This document shows, piece after piece, positions 1 to 8,305 of a stretch of 58,149 bases of DNA. The stretch comes from Sulfurospirillum arcachonense DSM 9755 (GTDB lineage Bacteria; Campylobacterota; Campylobacteria; Campylobacterales; Sulfurospirillaceae). Below the pieces are notes generated by a model, which ran no database searches, had not been told where the DNA came from, and saw only the letters and a program-made list of their open reading frames with translations. Position 1 is the first letter of the stretch; each line of letters starts with the position of its first letter. Position numbers and translations under genes: made by a program. The stretch lies in NCBI RefSeq assembly GCF_000597725.1, contig NZ_JFBL01000017.1, forward strand, positions 1-58,149. The letters are read 5' to 3'.

Positions 1-137
1 TATTTGAAATGATAGATCATATGTGTGCTGAAAAGTTTTTAAAACAAGAGCACTATGATATGTTGATTAAAACTGATAATCAAGAAAAGTTGTTAGAAGC
101 TATAAAAGAGTATACGCCACCAAAACATAAATGGTAA
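1..137 (+). CDS. C-terminal end of an unidentified protein (5' truncated)
   Basis: An open frame enters the window from the left (first full codon at base 3) and stops with TAA at 135-137, giving 44 residues that end in PPKHKW. The piece is soluble-looking and charged. It is too short for me to recognise a family. Its stop lies 5 bases from the stop of the convergent HxlR regulator. HxlR genes often sit next to a redox enzyme they control, but nothing in these residues shows that here. Confidence 0.6.
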   Translation, partial: FEMIDHMCAEKFLKQEHYDMLIKTDNQEKLLEAIKEYTPPKHKW

Positions 138-142
138 AATAA

Positions 143-487
143 TTACCTATTTTTTAAATAGGTTGCACCCCAAATCTGCATCTGTTCAAGTATAGGGATG
201 AGTTTTTCCCCTTGTTGAGTTAATCTATATTCAACTTTTGGAGGAACTTCAGGATAAACTTCTTTTTCAACTATTTTATATGTTTCTAGTTTTTTTAATT
301 GTTGTGATAACATCTTCTGTGTAATATCAGGAAAGTTTTTTCTAAATTCATTGAATCTTACTATTTTTTCCTCCCAAAGTAACATAATCAATAACACAAC
401 CCACTTACCACTTATAAGTTCTAGAGTAATTTCAATTTCAGATTTATAATCTTCACAGTGAACTTTATTTTTTCTCAAACTTGGCAT
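143..487 (-). CDS. HxlR-family winged-helix transcriptional regulator
   Basis: The 114-residue protein has the typical HxlR length and layout: a short N-terminus with one Cys (residue 11, HCED), then helices with ISGKWVVLLIMLL, FNEFRKNFPDITQKMLSQQLKKLE (the recognition region), and the wing ending in VEYRLTQQGEKLIPIL. HxlR proteins are dimeric DNA-binding regulators, and several sense electrophiles or oxidants through the N-terminal Cys, which is present here. It is transcribed away from the heme-binding protein gene at 637, so the 150-base gap between them probably holds its operator. The ligand is unknown. Confidence 0.9.
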   Translation of the reverse strand: MPSLRKNKVHCEDYKSEIEITLELISGKWVVLLIMLLWEEKIVRFNEFRKNFPDITQKMLSQQLKKLETYKIVEKEVYPEVPPKVEYRLTQQGEKLIPILEQMQIWGATYLKNR

Positions 488-589
488 ATTTTCTCTTTTC
501 TATAGTGTCGTATTTCCAACTAAAAGGGAACTATCTAACCAAAAAGTAACTTCTTGTTTTCCTTTTTAATTAGTGATAGAATCGCTTTT

Positions 590-609
590 ATATATTCATA
601 AGAATATAT
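590..609. promoter_or_regulatory. Perfect inverted repeat upstream of the HbpS-like gene
   Basis: ATATATTC (590-597), a 4-base spacer ATAA, then GAATATAT (602-609). It lies 27 bases before the ATG at 637, in the intergenic region shared with the divergent HxlR gene. It could be an operator or a 5'UTR hairpin. AT-rich sequence makes such repeats fairly easy to get by chance. Confidence 0.3.
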
Positions 610-636
610 GAGATTATATCTAAATAAAGGGATGAA

Positions 637-1380
637 ATGATTAAAAAAACTTTTTTAACAATATGTACAATTAGTGCAATAACAACAGTTGCTGCAGTGG
701 CACAAGAGTTACCAACTTATAGTGAAGTACAGACTTCATTGAAAAAAGTTGTAGCTGAGCAAAATGGTGGATTTGGCTTAAATATGTGGGCAACAATTGT
801 TGATAGAGATGGCGTTGTAAAAGTTGTAACTTTTTCAGGAAAAGATAGAGGTGATCAATGGCCAGGAAGTAGAGCAATTGCTGCACAAAAAGCAAATACT
901 GCAAATGCATTTTCTCTTCCAGGACTTGCACTTTCAACTGCAAACTTGTTTAGTGCAACGCAACCAGGTGGAAGCCTTTTTGGATTACAATTTTCAAATC
1001 CGGTAGATACAAAAGTTGCTTATGGTGGAAGTAGTGAGAAAATAGGAACAAAAAATGACCCAATGGTTGGTAAAAAAATCGGTGGAGTCAATGTATTTGG
1101 TGGTGGGTTAGCTTTATATACAAAAAAGGGAAAATTAATTGGTGCATTAGGTGTTAGTGGTGATAGTTCATGTGCTGATCACAATATCGCATGGAAATTA
1201 AGATCTGCATTAAAGCTTGATTATGTTCCCGCTGGAGTTAGTAGCGACAAAAATGATAATATTGTTTATGATATTACAAATGGAGCAAGTGCAGGTGGCT
1301 GGGGACACCCTTCTTGTGCTGAAGCTTCAACAAAGATAGCTCAAGCATTTTCAACAACATATCCGACTTCTACAAAGTAA
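637..1380 (+). CDS. Exported GlcG/HbpS-like heme-binding domain protein
   Basis: 247 residues with a Sec signal peptide (Lys-rich start, hydrophobic core, cleavage near AVAQ at about residue 22) followed by a GlcG/HbpS (haem-degrading, PF03928-type) domain. Recognisable parts are the Ala-rich helix with AIAAQKANTANAF, the Gly-rich stretch GGVNVFGGGLALY, and the terminal KGKLIGALGVSGDSS with a following DHNIAW. Family members bind heme or small acids and take part in heme or redox sensing outside the cytoplasm. The start ATG is preceded by AAAGGGATGAA, a plausible ribosome site. It is a single gene, divergent from the HxlR regulator. Its precise ligand is not shown by the sequence. Confidence 0.85.
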   Translation: MIKKTFLTICTISAITTVAAVAQELPTYSEVQTSLKKVVAEQNGGFGLNMWATIVDRDGVVKVVTFSGKDRGDQWPGSRAIAAQKANTANAFSLPGLALSTANLFSATQPGGSLFGLQFSNPVDTKVAYGGSSEKIGTKNDPMVGKKIGGVNVFGGGLALYTKKGKLIGALGVSGDSSCADHNIAWKLRSALKLDYVPAGVSSDKNDNIVYDITNGASAGGWGHPSCAEASTKIAQAFSTTYPTSTK

Positions 1381-1388
1381 TTACATGT

Positions 1389-1424
1389 GAAAGGAAGTAA
1401 AGTTTTTAAGCTTCACTTCCTTTC
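1389..1424. terminator. Bidirectional hairpin terminator between convergent genes
   Basis: Left arm 1389-1402 pairs with right arm 1411-1424 (14 bp, one mismatch) around the 8-base loop TTTTTAAG, followed by AATAATTTTT. It lies between the convergent heme-binding and AraC genes. Confidence 0.75.
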
Positions 1425-1489
1425 AATAATTTTTATACAAAAGTATAAATAAGTGTAAATTGTAATTAGAATTTTAGTATTCTAAACAA

Positions 1490-2395
1490 TTAAAAATTTG
1501 TTTTTAAACGCATAATATGGGCTTTAGGAGATTCACCAAACATTCTAGAATATTCGCGACTAAATTGCGAAGGACTTTCATAGCCTACTAAAAATGCTGT
1601 GTTAGATGCATTGATATTTTGAGTTAGCATAATTTTTTTTGCTTCTTCAAGTCTGATTTTTTTCTGAAATTGTAAAGGACTCATCATAGTAAGTTTTTTA
1701 AAGTTATGATACAAAGAAGATTCGCTCATGCCAATCTTTTTTGACAAATCTTTAATATATAAGTTTTTTGTAAAGTTGCTTTTTATCTCTGTAATTGCTT
1801 TGACAACTAAATTTGTCGTGGAACCTTCCATAACGTACTCTCTTAAAAAATCACCACTTTTCCCATTGAGTAAAACATATAAAATTTCTTTGATAATAAG
1901 TGGGGAAAGAAAATCAATATTCTTTTTGGGAGTATCTAGTAACTTGATTAGTCTTGAAATAGGATCAAGGAGTTGATTATTGAATTCATCAAAAAATAAT
2001 CCCTCATCAATTGTCTGTCTTTTTTGATATGTATTATCTTCTATATCTTTCATGACTTCATAAATTTGTTTTATAGAAAAGGTTAGTTTTAAAGATACTA
2101 GAGGTTTTTCTTGTGTGGCTTCTTCAATTCTTACTTTAGCTGGAATATGGGTGGAACTTAGTAAATATTTTGTTGGTGAATATCTATACAGAGCTTTTCC
2201 AAAATCAATAGATTTTGAACCTTGTAATACTATACAAATCGAAGGTTCATAAACGATACTCAAAAATTCTGATTGGCAAAATCTCATGTATAAGTACAAA
2301 GAAGAAATATCTGTTTCTATATTTTCTTGCTTAGAAAATTTATTTGTAATAAAATCAACTAAATCTAATCTTGTTTGTTCAAATAGTTCATTCAT
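1490..2395 (-). CDS. AraC-family transcriptional regulator
   Basis: 301 residues with an AraC-type N-terminal effector region (about 20-180, including CIVLQGSKSIDFG and YLLSSTHIPAKVRIEEA) and a C-terminal double helix-turn-helix (about 200-300: LSKKIGMSESSLYHNFKKLTMMSPLQFQKKIRLEEAKKIM and VGYESPSQFSREYSRMFGESP). This layout matches the AraC_N group. It is divergently transcribed from the molybdenum-hydroxylase operon at 2529 with a 133-base gap, so control of that operon, probably in response to its substrate, is the simplest reading. That link is an inference from position. Confidence 0.93.
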   Translation of the reverse strand: MNELFEQTRLDLVDFITNKFSKQENIETDISSLYLYMRFCQSEFLSIVYEPSICIVLQGSKSIDFGKALYRYSPTKYLLSSTHIPAKVRIEEATQEKPLVSLKLTFSIKQIYEVMKDIEDNTYQKRQTIDEGLFFDEFNNQLLDPISRLIKLLDTPKKNIDFLSPLIIKEILYVLLNGKSGDFLREYVMEGSTTNLVVKAITEIKSNFTKNLYIKDLSKKIGMSESSLYHNFKKLTMMSPLQFQKKIRLEEAKKIMLTQNINASNTAFLVGYESPSQFSREYSRMFGESPKAHIMRLKTNF

Positions 2396-2484
2396 AATTA
2401 TTCCTTATAATTAACTATATCTTAATTTGCAGAATTAGGCAAGTTTTGGGGAGTAATTTTCTACCTTATATTGTGATAAAAATA

Positions 2485-2490
2485 TATAAT
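2485..2490 (+). promoter_or_regulatory. Candidate -10 box of the molybdenum-hydroxylase operon
   Basis: TATAAT lies 38 bases before the ATG at 2529, in the AraC/operon intergenic region. There is no convincing -35 hexamer, which is usual for this phylum. Confidence 0.4.
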
Positions 2491-2528
2491 AGTTAAAGTG
2501 CAAATCTCAATAAACTAAAAGGAATATT

Positions 2529-2984
2529 ATGAACTATATTATAATTAATAATAAAAAAATTGAATTAAATAATGTGTCTGAAGACACTCCAGTATTATGG
2601 GTTTTAAGAGATCATTTAAACTTAACAGGAACAAAATTTGGATGTGGCGTTGGTATGTGTGGAGCATGTACTGTTTTAGTTGATGGTGTTGCTACAAGAG
2701 GGTGTCAAACTCTTTTGAGTGAAGTTAAAGAGAAAAAAATTACAACAATTGAAAATAGTGAAGATAAAGAAATGAATATTTTAAGGATGCATTGGAAAGA
2801 AGAAGATGTTGCACAGTGCGGATATTGTCAACCAGGACAAATTATGAATGCTACAGGATTATTAAAAGAAAATTCAAAACCAAGTGAAGAAGATATTTTA
2901 GATGCTATGGATGGAAACATCTGTAGATGTGGAACATATAATAGAATAAAAACAGCTATTTTCAAAGCTTCAAAGGACATATAA
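2529..2984 (+). CDS. (2Fe-2S) subunit of a xanthine-oxidase-family molybdenum hydroxylase
   Basis: 151 residues with the full two-cluster pattern of small subunits such as IorA. The plant-type cluster Cys are at 39, 44, 47 and 59 (FGCGVGMCGACTVL), and the second cluster Cys are at 97, 100, 132 and 134 (CGYCQPGQ, CRCGTYNRI). It passes electrons from the molybdenum site to an external acceptor. ATG 2529 follows AAAGGAATATT. Its last base is shared with the start of the next gene at 2984, so the two are translationally coupled. No FAD subunit is nearby, which fits the two-subunit aldehyde or isoquinoline oxidoreductase type rather than xanthine dehydrogenase. Confidence 0.93.
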   Translation: MNYIIINNKKIELNNVSEDTPVLWVLRDHLNLTGTKFGCGVGMCGACTVLVDGVATRGCQTLLSEVKEKKITTIENSEDKEMNILRMHWKEEDVAQCGYCQPGQIMNATGLLKENSKPSEEDILDAMDGNICRCGTYNRIKTAIFKASKDI

Positions 2985-5122
2985 TGGGTATAACTAGACG
3001 AGATTTTATAAAAAATAGTTCTATTTTAACTACGGCATTTGTAGTGGGATTTAATATTCCTATTAAGGGAAAAGCAGCAGCTATTTTAAAAAACAATATT
3101 TTAGAGCCTAATGCTTTTGTTCAAATAGATAAAGATAATTCTATCACTTTTATATTAGGGCAAGCAGAAATGGGACAAGGTGCTTATTCTGGATTAGCTC
3201 AATGTATTGCAGATGAGCTTGACGCTAAGTGGGATGAGATAGTTTTTAAAGCAGCTCCTGTAGCTCCTGTATACAATAAACCAGGCTCTACAATCATGAT
3301 TACAGGTGGTTCTGGAACGATAAGATATCATCAAGAAAATGTTCGTAAAGTAGGTGCTGTAATAAGGCTTATGCTCAAAAAAGCAGCTGCTAAAAGATGG
3401 AAAGTAAGTTTATCTGATATATCAACAAAAGATTCTTATGTAACAAATACAAAAACAAACGAAAAATTTGCCTATGGAGATTTAGTTGATGACATTCAAA
3501 AAATGAAATTACCAAATGATGTTAAACTTAAAAATCCAAAAGAGTATAGGCTCATGGGGAAACCTCTTAAAAGGCATCCTATAGAAGTTCAAGAAAAAAT
3601 TACGGGTAAAGGTATTTTTGGAATAGATGTAAGATTAGAAAATCAAAAGTATGCAGCACTTATTCATCCTCAAGTATTTGGTGCAAAAATCAAAAGTTAT
3701 GATGACAGTGTTGCTAAAACAATGGCTGGTGTACTCAAAATAAAACAACTTCCAAATAATACTATAGCAGTAATAGCTGAGCATTGGTGGCAAGCAAAAC
3801 AAGCTGTTGATACAATCGTAGTGCAATGGGATACAGGTGAATTTGTAAAGACGAGTACAGCTGATTTAAAAAAAGAGTATAGAAGTTATTTTGAAAAAGA
3901 TATTCATTCTATGAGAAAAGATGGTGATACAAAAAAAGCAATACACAATGCAAGTCATGTTGTTGAAGCTGAGTACTATTTTCCATTTTTAGCACATGCT
4001 CCAATGGAGCCAATAAACTGTACCGTTTACCATGACAAAGATAAAGCATTATTGGTAGTTGGTAGTCAAATGCAAAATTTATCAAGAGACAAGTGTGCTC
4101 AAATCTTAGAGATTGAGCCTCAAAAGATTGAATATCATAATACTTATTTAGGAAGTAGTTTTGGCAGACGTGGTGCTGTGAATTTTGATTTTATTATAGA
4201 TGCCTCTTATGTTGCAAAAAATGAACCATGGCCAGTAATGACACTTTGGACAAGAGAAGATGATATCAAAATGGCTAATTATAGACCAATGGCAGTTAGT
4301 CGTGCTAAGATGGCTGTAGACAATGATGGTAATATTACGGCATTTGAATCAGATATTGTTAATCAATCTATTACACAAGGTACAATTTTTGAAAAATTTA
4401 TGTTTAAAAATGGTATTGATAAAACACAAAGAGAAGGTCTAGAAAATCATCCTTATAAAGTTACTAGTCACAATTTAAGAGCATTTTGTCCTCAATCACC
4501 TATCCCTGTATTGTGGTTACGATCTGTTGGGCATACGATTTCGGCTCCAATTGTGGAAAATATAATAGACCAAGCTGCAGTTGCATCAAAAATAGATCCA
4601 ATGGATTTTAGAATTAAAAATTTACAAGATGCACGATTTATAAATTTATTAAAAAATGTTGCCAAACAATCAAACTGGTATAAGAGAGAAAAAAATAGTG
4701 GTTATGGTGTTGCTATAGCAAAATCTTTTGGAAGTATTGTGGCATACGTTGTAAAAGTTAAGCTAAAAGAGAAGGACTTTAAAGTAGAAAAAGTATGGTG
4801 TGCTGTGGATTGTGGATATTCTTTTAATCCATTAAATGTAGAAAATCAGATTATAAGTTCAGTGAACTTTACATTGGGTTATGTTAAATATGCTGAGATT
4901 ACTATTAAAGATGGTGCTGCAGAACAAAATAATTTTTATGATTATAATGTAGCAAGGATATCTGATGCACCAGATAGTATTAATGTGGAAATTATTAATT
5001 CTGGAGAAAAAATTGGTGGGATAGGTGAGCCAGGAGTTCCTCCTATGTTTGCAGCAGTTATAAATGCTTTATATGATGTTACAGGGAAAAGATATACAAG
5101 TTTTCCTATTAAATTAGGATAA
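2984..5122 (+). CDS. Molybdopterin-binding catalytic subunit (IorB/aldehyde oxidase type), Tat-exported
   Basis: 712 residues. It begins with a Tat-like signal (TRRDFIKNSS, then a hydrophobic stretch), so the folded Mo enzyme is probably exported. Family signatures include the Gly-rich ILGQAEMGQGAYSGLAQ, FGRRGAVNFDF, and the active-site region IGGIGEPGVPPMFAA near the C-terminus, whose Glu matches the catalytic Glu of the family. Length is near that of IorB. It works with the preceding 2Fe-2S subunit; the following XdhC-like and MobA-like genes would serve cofactor maturation. The substrate (aldehyde, N-heterocycle or other) cannot be read from the sequence. Confidence 0.93.
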   Translation: MGITRRDFIKNSSILTTAFVVGFNIPIKGKAAAILKNNILEPNAFVQIDKDNSITFILGQAEMGQGAYSGLAQCIADELDAKWDEIVFKAAPVAPVYNKPGSTIMITGGSGTIRYHQENVRKVGAVIRLMLKKAAAKRWKVSLSDISTKDSYVTNTKTNEKFAYGDLVDDIQKMKLPNDVKLKNPKEYRLMGKPLKRHPIEVQEKITGKGIFGIDVRLENQKYAALIHPQVFGAKIKSYDDSVAKTMAGVLKIKQLPNNTIAVIAEHWWQAKQAVDTIVVQWDTGEFVKTSTADLKKEYRSYFEKDIHSMRKDGDTKKAIHNASHVVEAEYYFPFLAHAPMEPINCTVYHDKDKALLVVGSQMQNLSRDKCAQILEIEPQKIEYHNTYLGSSFGRRGAVNFDFIIDASYVAKNEPWPVMTLWTREDDIKMANYRPMAVSRAKMAVDNDGNITAFESDIVNQSITQGTIFEKFMFKNGIDKTQREGLENHPYKVTSHNLRAFCPQSPIPVLWLRSVGHTISAPIVENIIDQAAVASKIDPMDFRIKNLQDARFINLLKNVAKQSNWYKREKNSGYGVAIAKSFGSIVAYVVKVKLKEKDFKVEKVWCAVDCGYSFNPLNVENQIISSVNFTLGYVKYAEITIKDGAAEQNNFYDYNVARISDAPDSINVEIINSGEKIGGIGEPGVPPMFAAVINALYDVTGKRYTSFPIKLG

Positions 5123-5125
5123 AAA

Positions 5126-6016
5126 ATGTTTTTAAATAAAGAGTTTGTACAGTTTATAGATAAATGTAAACAAAATAAACAAAATATTGTAGTCGTAAGT
5201 GTAACACATACGTCAGGTTCAACTTATACAAAAAGTGGAAATATGATGCTTGTAAATTCAGAAGGTGAATTTACAGGTGTTTTAGGTAGCAAATATTTAC
5301 ATAAGAAGATTTTAGAATTGGCAGATCAATCATTGAAAAGTAAAGATTCTGTTAATTTTGAAAATATTCCTAAAGATAAATCTGTAGGACATGGAATTAG
5401 TAACTATTTTATCCAACCATTTTTTTATGAAGAAAATTTTGGTGCTTTAACGTATGCTATGAACAACATAAATAAAACATTAGTACGTTCAATCCATAAT
5501 AGTGATTTTGAAATAATTGATGAAAAAATGCAAACTAAATTAGAAGATGATAAGTTTTATCAAACAATTGAAGCTCCTTACTCTATTTTAATTTTTGGTT
5601 CAGGCTCTCATGTATCATCAATGATTGCTATGGCTAATCTGATGGGATGGACAACAACAGTTATTGATAAAAATATAGATGATAAGTATGTTAAAGATGC
5701 TGATGTACTAATGGGAGTTGAGAATACTGAAGATGTTATGAACATAAATTTTGATTCATATAATGCAGCAGTTATTTTAAGTCATAGTCCACAAATGGAT
5801 GATATATATCTCAAAGCAGTTTTAGATTCAAATGTAGAGTACATTGGCATAATGGGAAATAAGACAAATATGAGAAAAAAAACAGAAAAGTTTAATCTGC
5901 AAAATGATTCACGATTTTTTGCACCAATTGGTTTAAGTATTGGTGGTGATACTCATCAGTCCATAGCACTAGCTATTTGTGCACAAATTGAAGCAAAAAA
6001 AAATGCAAAAATCTAA
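5126..6016 (+). CDS. XdhC/CoxI-family molybdenum cofactor insertion factor
   Basis: 296 residues with the two-part XdhC layout: an N-terminal XdhC/CoxI domain (VVSVTHTSGSTYTKSGNMMLV) and a C-terminal Rossmann domain (about 150-290: YSILIFGSGSHVSSMIAMANLMGW, then AAVILSHSPQMDD and YIGIMGNK). XdhC proteins hold and sulfurate the Mo cofactor before insertion into the large subunit. It starts 3 bases after the large subunit stops. The loop that usually reads SGGCxE is GVLGSKYLHKK here and lacks the common Cys, so this copy may use a different ligand or be weaker in sulfuration. Confidence 0.85.
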   Translation: MFLNKEFVQFIDKCKQNKQNIVVVSVTHTSGSTYTKSGNMMLVNSEGEFTGVLGSKYLHKKILELADQSLKSKDSVNFENIPKDKSVGHGISNYFIQPFFYEENFGALTYAMNNINKTLVRSIHNSDFEIIDEKMQTKLEDDKFYQTIEAPYSILIFGSGSHVSSMIAMANLMGWTTTVIDKNIDDKYVKDADVLMGVENTEDVMNINFDSYNAAVILSHSPQMDDIYLKAVLDSNVEYIGIMGNKTNMRKKTEKFNLQNDSRFFAPIGLSIGGDTHQSIALAICAQIEAKKNAKI

Positions 6017-6587
6017 AATTATTGCAGTTATTATTTTAGCTGCAGGTAGTTCTTCTAGAATGAATGGAGAATCAAAACAACTTTTAGAATACCAAAATAA
6101 AACGCTTTTAGAAAATAGTGTAAAAAAAGCGTTAGAAATTTCAGAAAATGTTTTTGTTGTTTTAGGTTCTTCTGCCCAAGACTGTAGAGAAGTAATCAAA
6201 TCATATAATGTTACAATTGTACATAACAAACATTATAAAGAGGGCATTGGTAGTTCTATTGCTTGTGGTATTGATGCTACTAAAACTTTTCCTCATAGTT
6301 TAATTATGTTGTGTGATCAACCTTTTATTTTAAATGAACATTATAGTAATCTAGTTAAATTATCTTATGAAAACAAGCAAAATATTATTGCCTCTAAGTA
6401 TTCTAATAGTAAAGGCTTTAAAGTACCGGCAATATTTCCACAAATTTATTATAAAGAATTGGCAAAATTAAATTCAGATAAAGGAGCCAAAGAGATACTC
6501 AATAGCAATAAATGTTTGTATGTAAATATAGATTCATCTTTATGTGTAGATATAGATACACCTTCTGATGCATCTAAATACTTGTAA
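6003..6587 (+). CDS. MobA/MocA-like molybdenum cofactor nucleotidyltransferase
   Basis: About 194 residues from the ATG at 6003; a longer GTG start at 5979 in the same frame is possible but has no clear ribosome site. It opens with the NTP-transferase signature VIILAAGSSSRMNGESKQLL, has a metal-binding LCDQPF, and ends with VDIDTPSDASKYL, typical of MobA-like/MocA proteins. These attach CMP or GMP to molybdopterin, and MocA-type enzymes serve xanthine-oxidase-family hydroxylases. It overlaps the XdhC-like gene by 14 bases and is the last gene of the operon. Confidence 0.88.
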   Translation: MQKSKIIAVIILAAGSSSRMNGESKQLLEYQNKTLLENSVKKALEISENVFVVLGSSAQDCREVIKSYNVTIVHNKHYKEGIGSSIACGIDATKTFPHSLIMLCDQPFILNEHYSNLVKLSYENKQNIIASKYSNSKGFKVPAIFPQIYYKELAKLNSDKGAKEILNSNKCLYVNIDSSLCVDIDTPSDASKYL

Positions 6588-6615
6588 GTTTTACATGTAA
6601 AGGTAAAAGTTAGTT

Positions 6616-7380
6616 TTATTGTACACTCAATTGATACAGAACAATAGAAGCTGCAATCGCAGCATTTAAACTTGTTACCTCATCATCAATGTCTATTTTT
6701 AATATAGTATCTGATAAGTCTAAAACTTCTTTTTCCGCTCCATGTCCTTCACTTCCTATAACAATTATAGATTTTGGAGTAAATTTATATTTTTGCAGAC
6801 TTACTGCTTTGGATGAGTTTGCTGTTGAGAGGAGAGAATAACCCTCTTTTTGAAGTTTTTTTAAATCTTCTAAAAGATTAGTAGATTTATATACTTTGAT
6901 GTTAAAGAGATTTCCTGTGGAGACACGGATACAACGTCGCAAAAATGGAGAACAAGTCTTTTCATCTATGATAAGTGTTCCAATACCAAATGCTGCACAA
7001 GAACGTACAATCGAGCCCACGTTTTCAGGAGAGGTAAGTCCGTTTAAAACTACAACATTGTCTTGTATCTGCTCATAAGAGACATACTTTGGTTTATCAA
7101 TAACCGCCATCATGCCTTGATGGATTTTATGTCCTACTATTTTTTTCATAAGTTCATTATTTGCAGTGTATATAGGAAAATCTTTTTTTTGACAATGTTC
7201 ATTTATAAACTCTAAATTTTCATCAGTACAAAATACTTTGTGTATCTTGATGTCATTTTTAAAAAGTTTTTTAAAGACGTTTTTACTCTCAACTACAACA
7301 TATTTTTCATCTACACTTGATTGTTTTAAAGAGATAAATTCTGAAATATTTTGGTCATTTATGTCGGTTATTTGTTTCAT
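6616..7380 (-). CDS. TrmH/SpoU-family RNA 2'-O-methyltransferase
   Basis: 254 residues from the ATG at 7380; an upstream in-frame start at 7404 would add eight hydrophobic residues and is less likely. An N-terminal substrate-binding part is followed by the SpoU knotted domain with its three motifs: SPENVGSIVRSCAAFG, IVIGSEGHGAEKEV and DDEVTSLNAAIAASIVLYQL. Such enzymes methylate a ribose in rRNA or tRNA using SAM. The exact RNA target is not shown. It converges on the MobA-like gene, with a TTTACATGTAAA palindrome at 6590-6601 in the 28-base gap. Confidence 0.92.
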   Translation of the reverse strand: MKQITDINDQNISEFISLKQSSVDEKYVVVESKNVFKKLFKNDIKIHKVFCTDENLEFINEHCQKKDFPIYTANNELMKKIVGHKIHQGMMAVIDKPKYVSYEQIQDNVVVLNGLTSPENVGSIVRSCAAFGIGTLIIDEKTCSPFLRRCIRVSTGNLFNIKVYKSTNLLEDLKKLQKEGYSLLSTANSSKAVSLQKYKFTPKSIIVIGSEGHGAEKEVLDLSDTILKIDIDDEVTSLNAAIAASIVLYQLSVQ

Positions 7381-7420
7381 GGGTGTGATTATAGCGAAAA
7401 TCAATGGTTAAATTTAATGT

Positions 7421-7426
7421 TATAAT
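7421..7426 (+). promoter_or_regulatory. Candidate -10 box for the alpha/beta hydrolase gene
   Basis: TATAAT lies 31 bases before the ATG at 7458, in the divergent gap with the RNA methyltransferase. Confidence 0.45.
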
Positions 7427-7457
7427 TTAGCTTATCTAAATACACGAGGAATTTAAA

Positions 7458-8276
7458 ATGAGCAGTTGGAATCTTCCTTTTAGTTATGAATTTGAAGGAC
7501 GAGAGGTTAGATATGGTATCCAAGGAGAAGGAGTGCCTGTTGTGTTAGTGCATGGAACTCCTTGGTCCTCTTTTAATCTTCGTCATTTAATTAAAGGGCT
7601 TTCTTCTTATTACAAGGTTTATTATTTTGATCTTTTAGGTTACGGTAGTTCAGACAAGAGTGAAGCAGATGTTTCATTAGGTATTCAAAATCGACTTTTG
7701 GATTCTTTAATTGATTATTGGCAAATTGAGAAACCATTTATCGTTGGTCATGATTTTGGGGGAACAACAGTTTTTAGAAATCATATTTTGGATAAAAGAG
7801 ATTTTTATAAAATAGTTGTTATTGACCCTGTTGCTTTATCACCTTGGGGATCCCCATTTTTTAAGCATATTGAAAAATATGAAATGGCATTTTCTGCTGT
7901 ACCTGATTATATTCATTTAGCAATTGTTGAAGCTTATATAAAAACAGCTGCACATCAAAAATTAAATCAAACAACTATTGATGGAATTCTAGCTCCATGG
8001 TGTGGAGTGCAAGGAAAATCAGCCTTTTATAGACAAATTGCTCAAGCTGATTCAAAGTTTACTGATGATTTTCAAGAAAAATTCAATGAAGTAAGAAGTC
8101 CAGTTCTTATTTTATGGGGAGAAGAAGATACGTGGATCCCTTGTAAGCAAGGTAACGAACTCCAAAGAAAAATAGAGAATTCAAAACTTGTTACAATTCC
8201 TAACGCAGGTCATTTAGTTATAGAAGAAAAACCAGAAATATTAGTACAGGAAATCTTAAAATTCTTTCAAAGTTAA
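7458..8276 (+). CDS. Alpha/beta hydrolase with Asp nucleophile (epoxide hydrolase/dehalogenase-like)
   Basis: 272 residues, no signal peptide, so cytoplasmic. The oxyanion motif HGTPWSS is near residue 32, the nucleophile elbow is VGHDFGG (Asp 99 in place of Ser), an acid is in GEEDTWIP, and the catalytic His is in NAGHLVIEE (about 254). An Asp nucleophile is the mark of haloalkane dehalogenases, fluoroacetate dehalogenases and epoxide hydrolases. The Trp that follows the Asp in haloalkane dehalogenases is Phe here, so I do not call a dehalogenase. It is a single gene with ribosome site GAGGAATTTAAA before the ATG. Confidence 0.88.
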   Translation: MSSWNLPFSYEFEGREVRYGIQGEGVPVVLVHGTPWSSFNLRHLIKGLSSYYKVYYFDLLGYGSSDKSEADVSLGIQNRLLDSLIDYWQIEKPFIVGHDFGGTTVFRNHILDKRDFYKIVVIDPVALSPWGSPFFKHIEKYEMAFSAVPDYIHLAIVEAYIKTAAHQKLNQTTIDGILAPWCGVQGKSAFYRQIAQADSKFTDDFQEKFNEVRSPVLILWGEEDTWIPCKQGNELQRKIENSKLVTIPNAGHLVIEEKPEILVQEILKFFQS

Positions 8277-8305
8277 AGGAAGTAAAAGTCGAATTTAAAT
8301 ACTAA

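Noticed and set aside
671-943. Minus-strand 90-residue frame inside the heme-binding protein gene
   Set aside because: It is an antisense shadow of a well-supported gene, rich in Leu/Gln from reverse codons, with no ribosome site.
7458-8276. Haloalkane dehalogenase
   Set aside because: The nucleophile is Asp, but the Trp after it that binds halide is Phe and the oxyanion motif differs. Only the wider Asp-nucleophile hydrolase group is supported.
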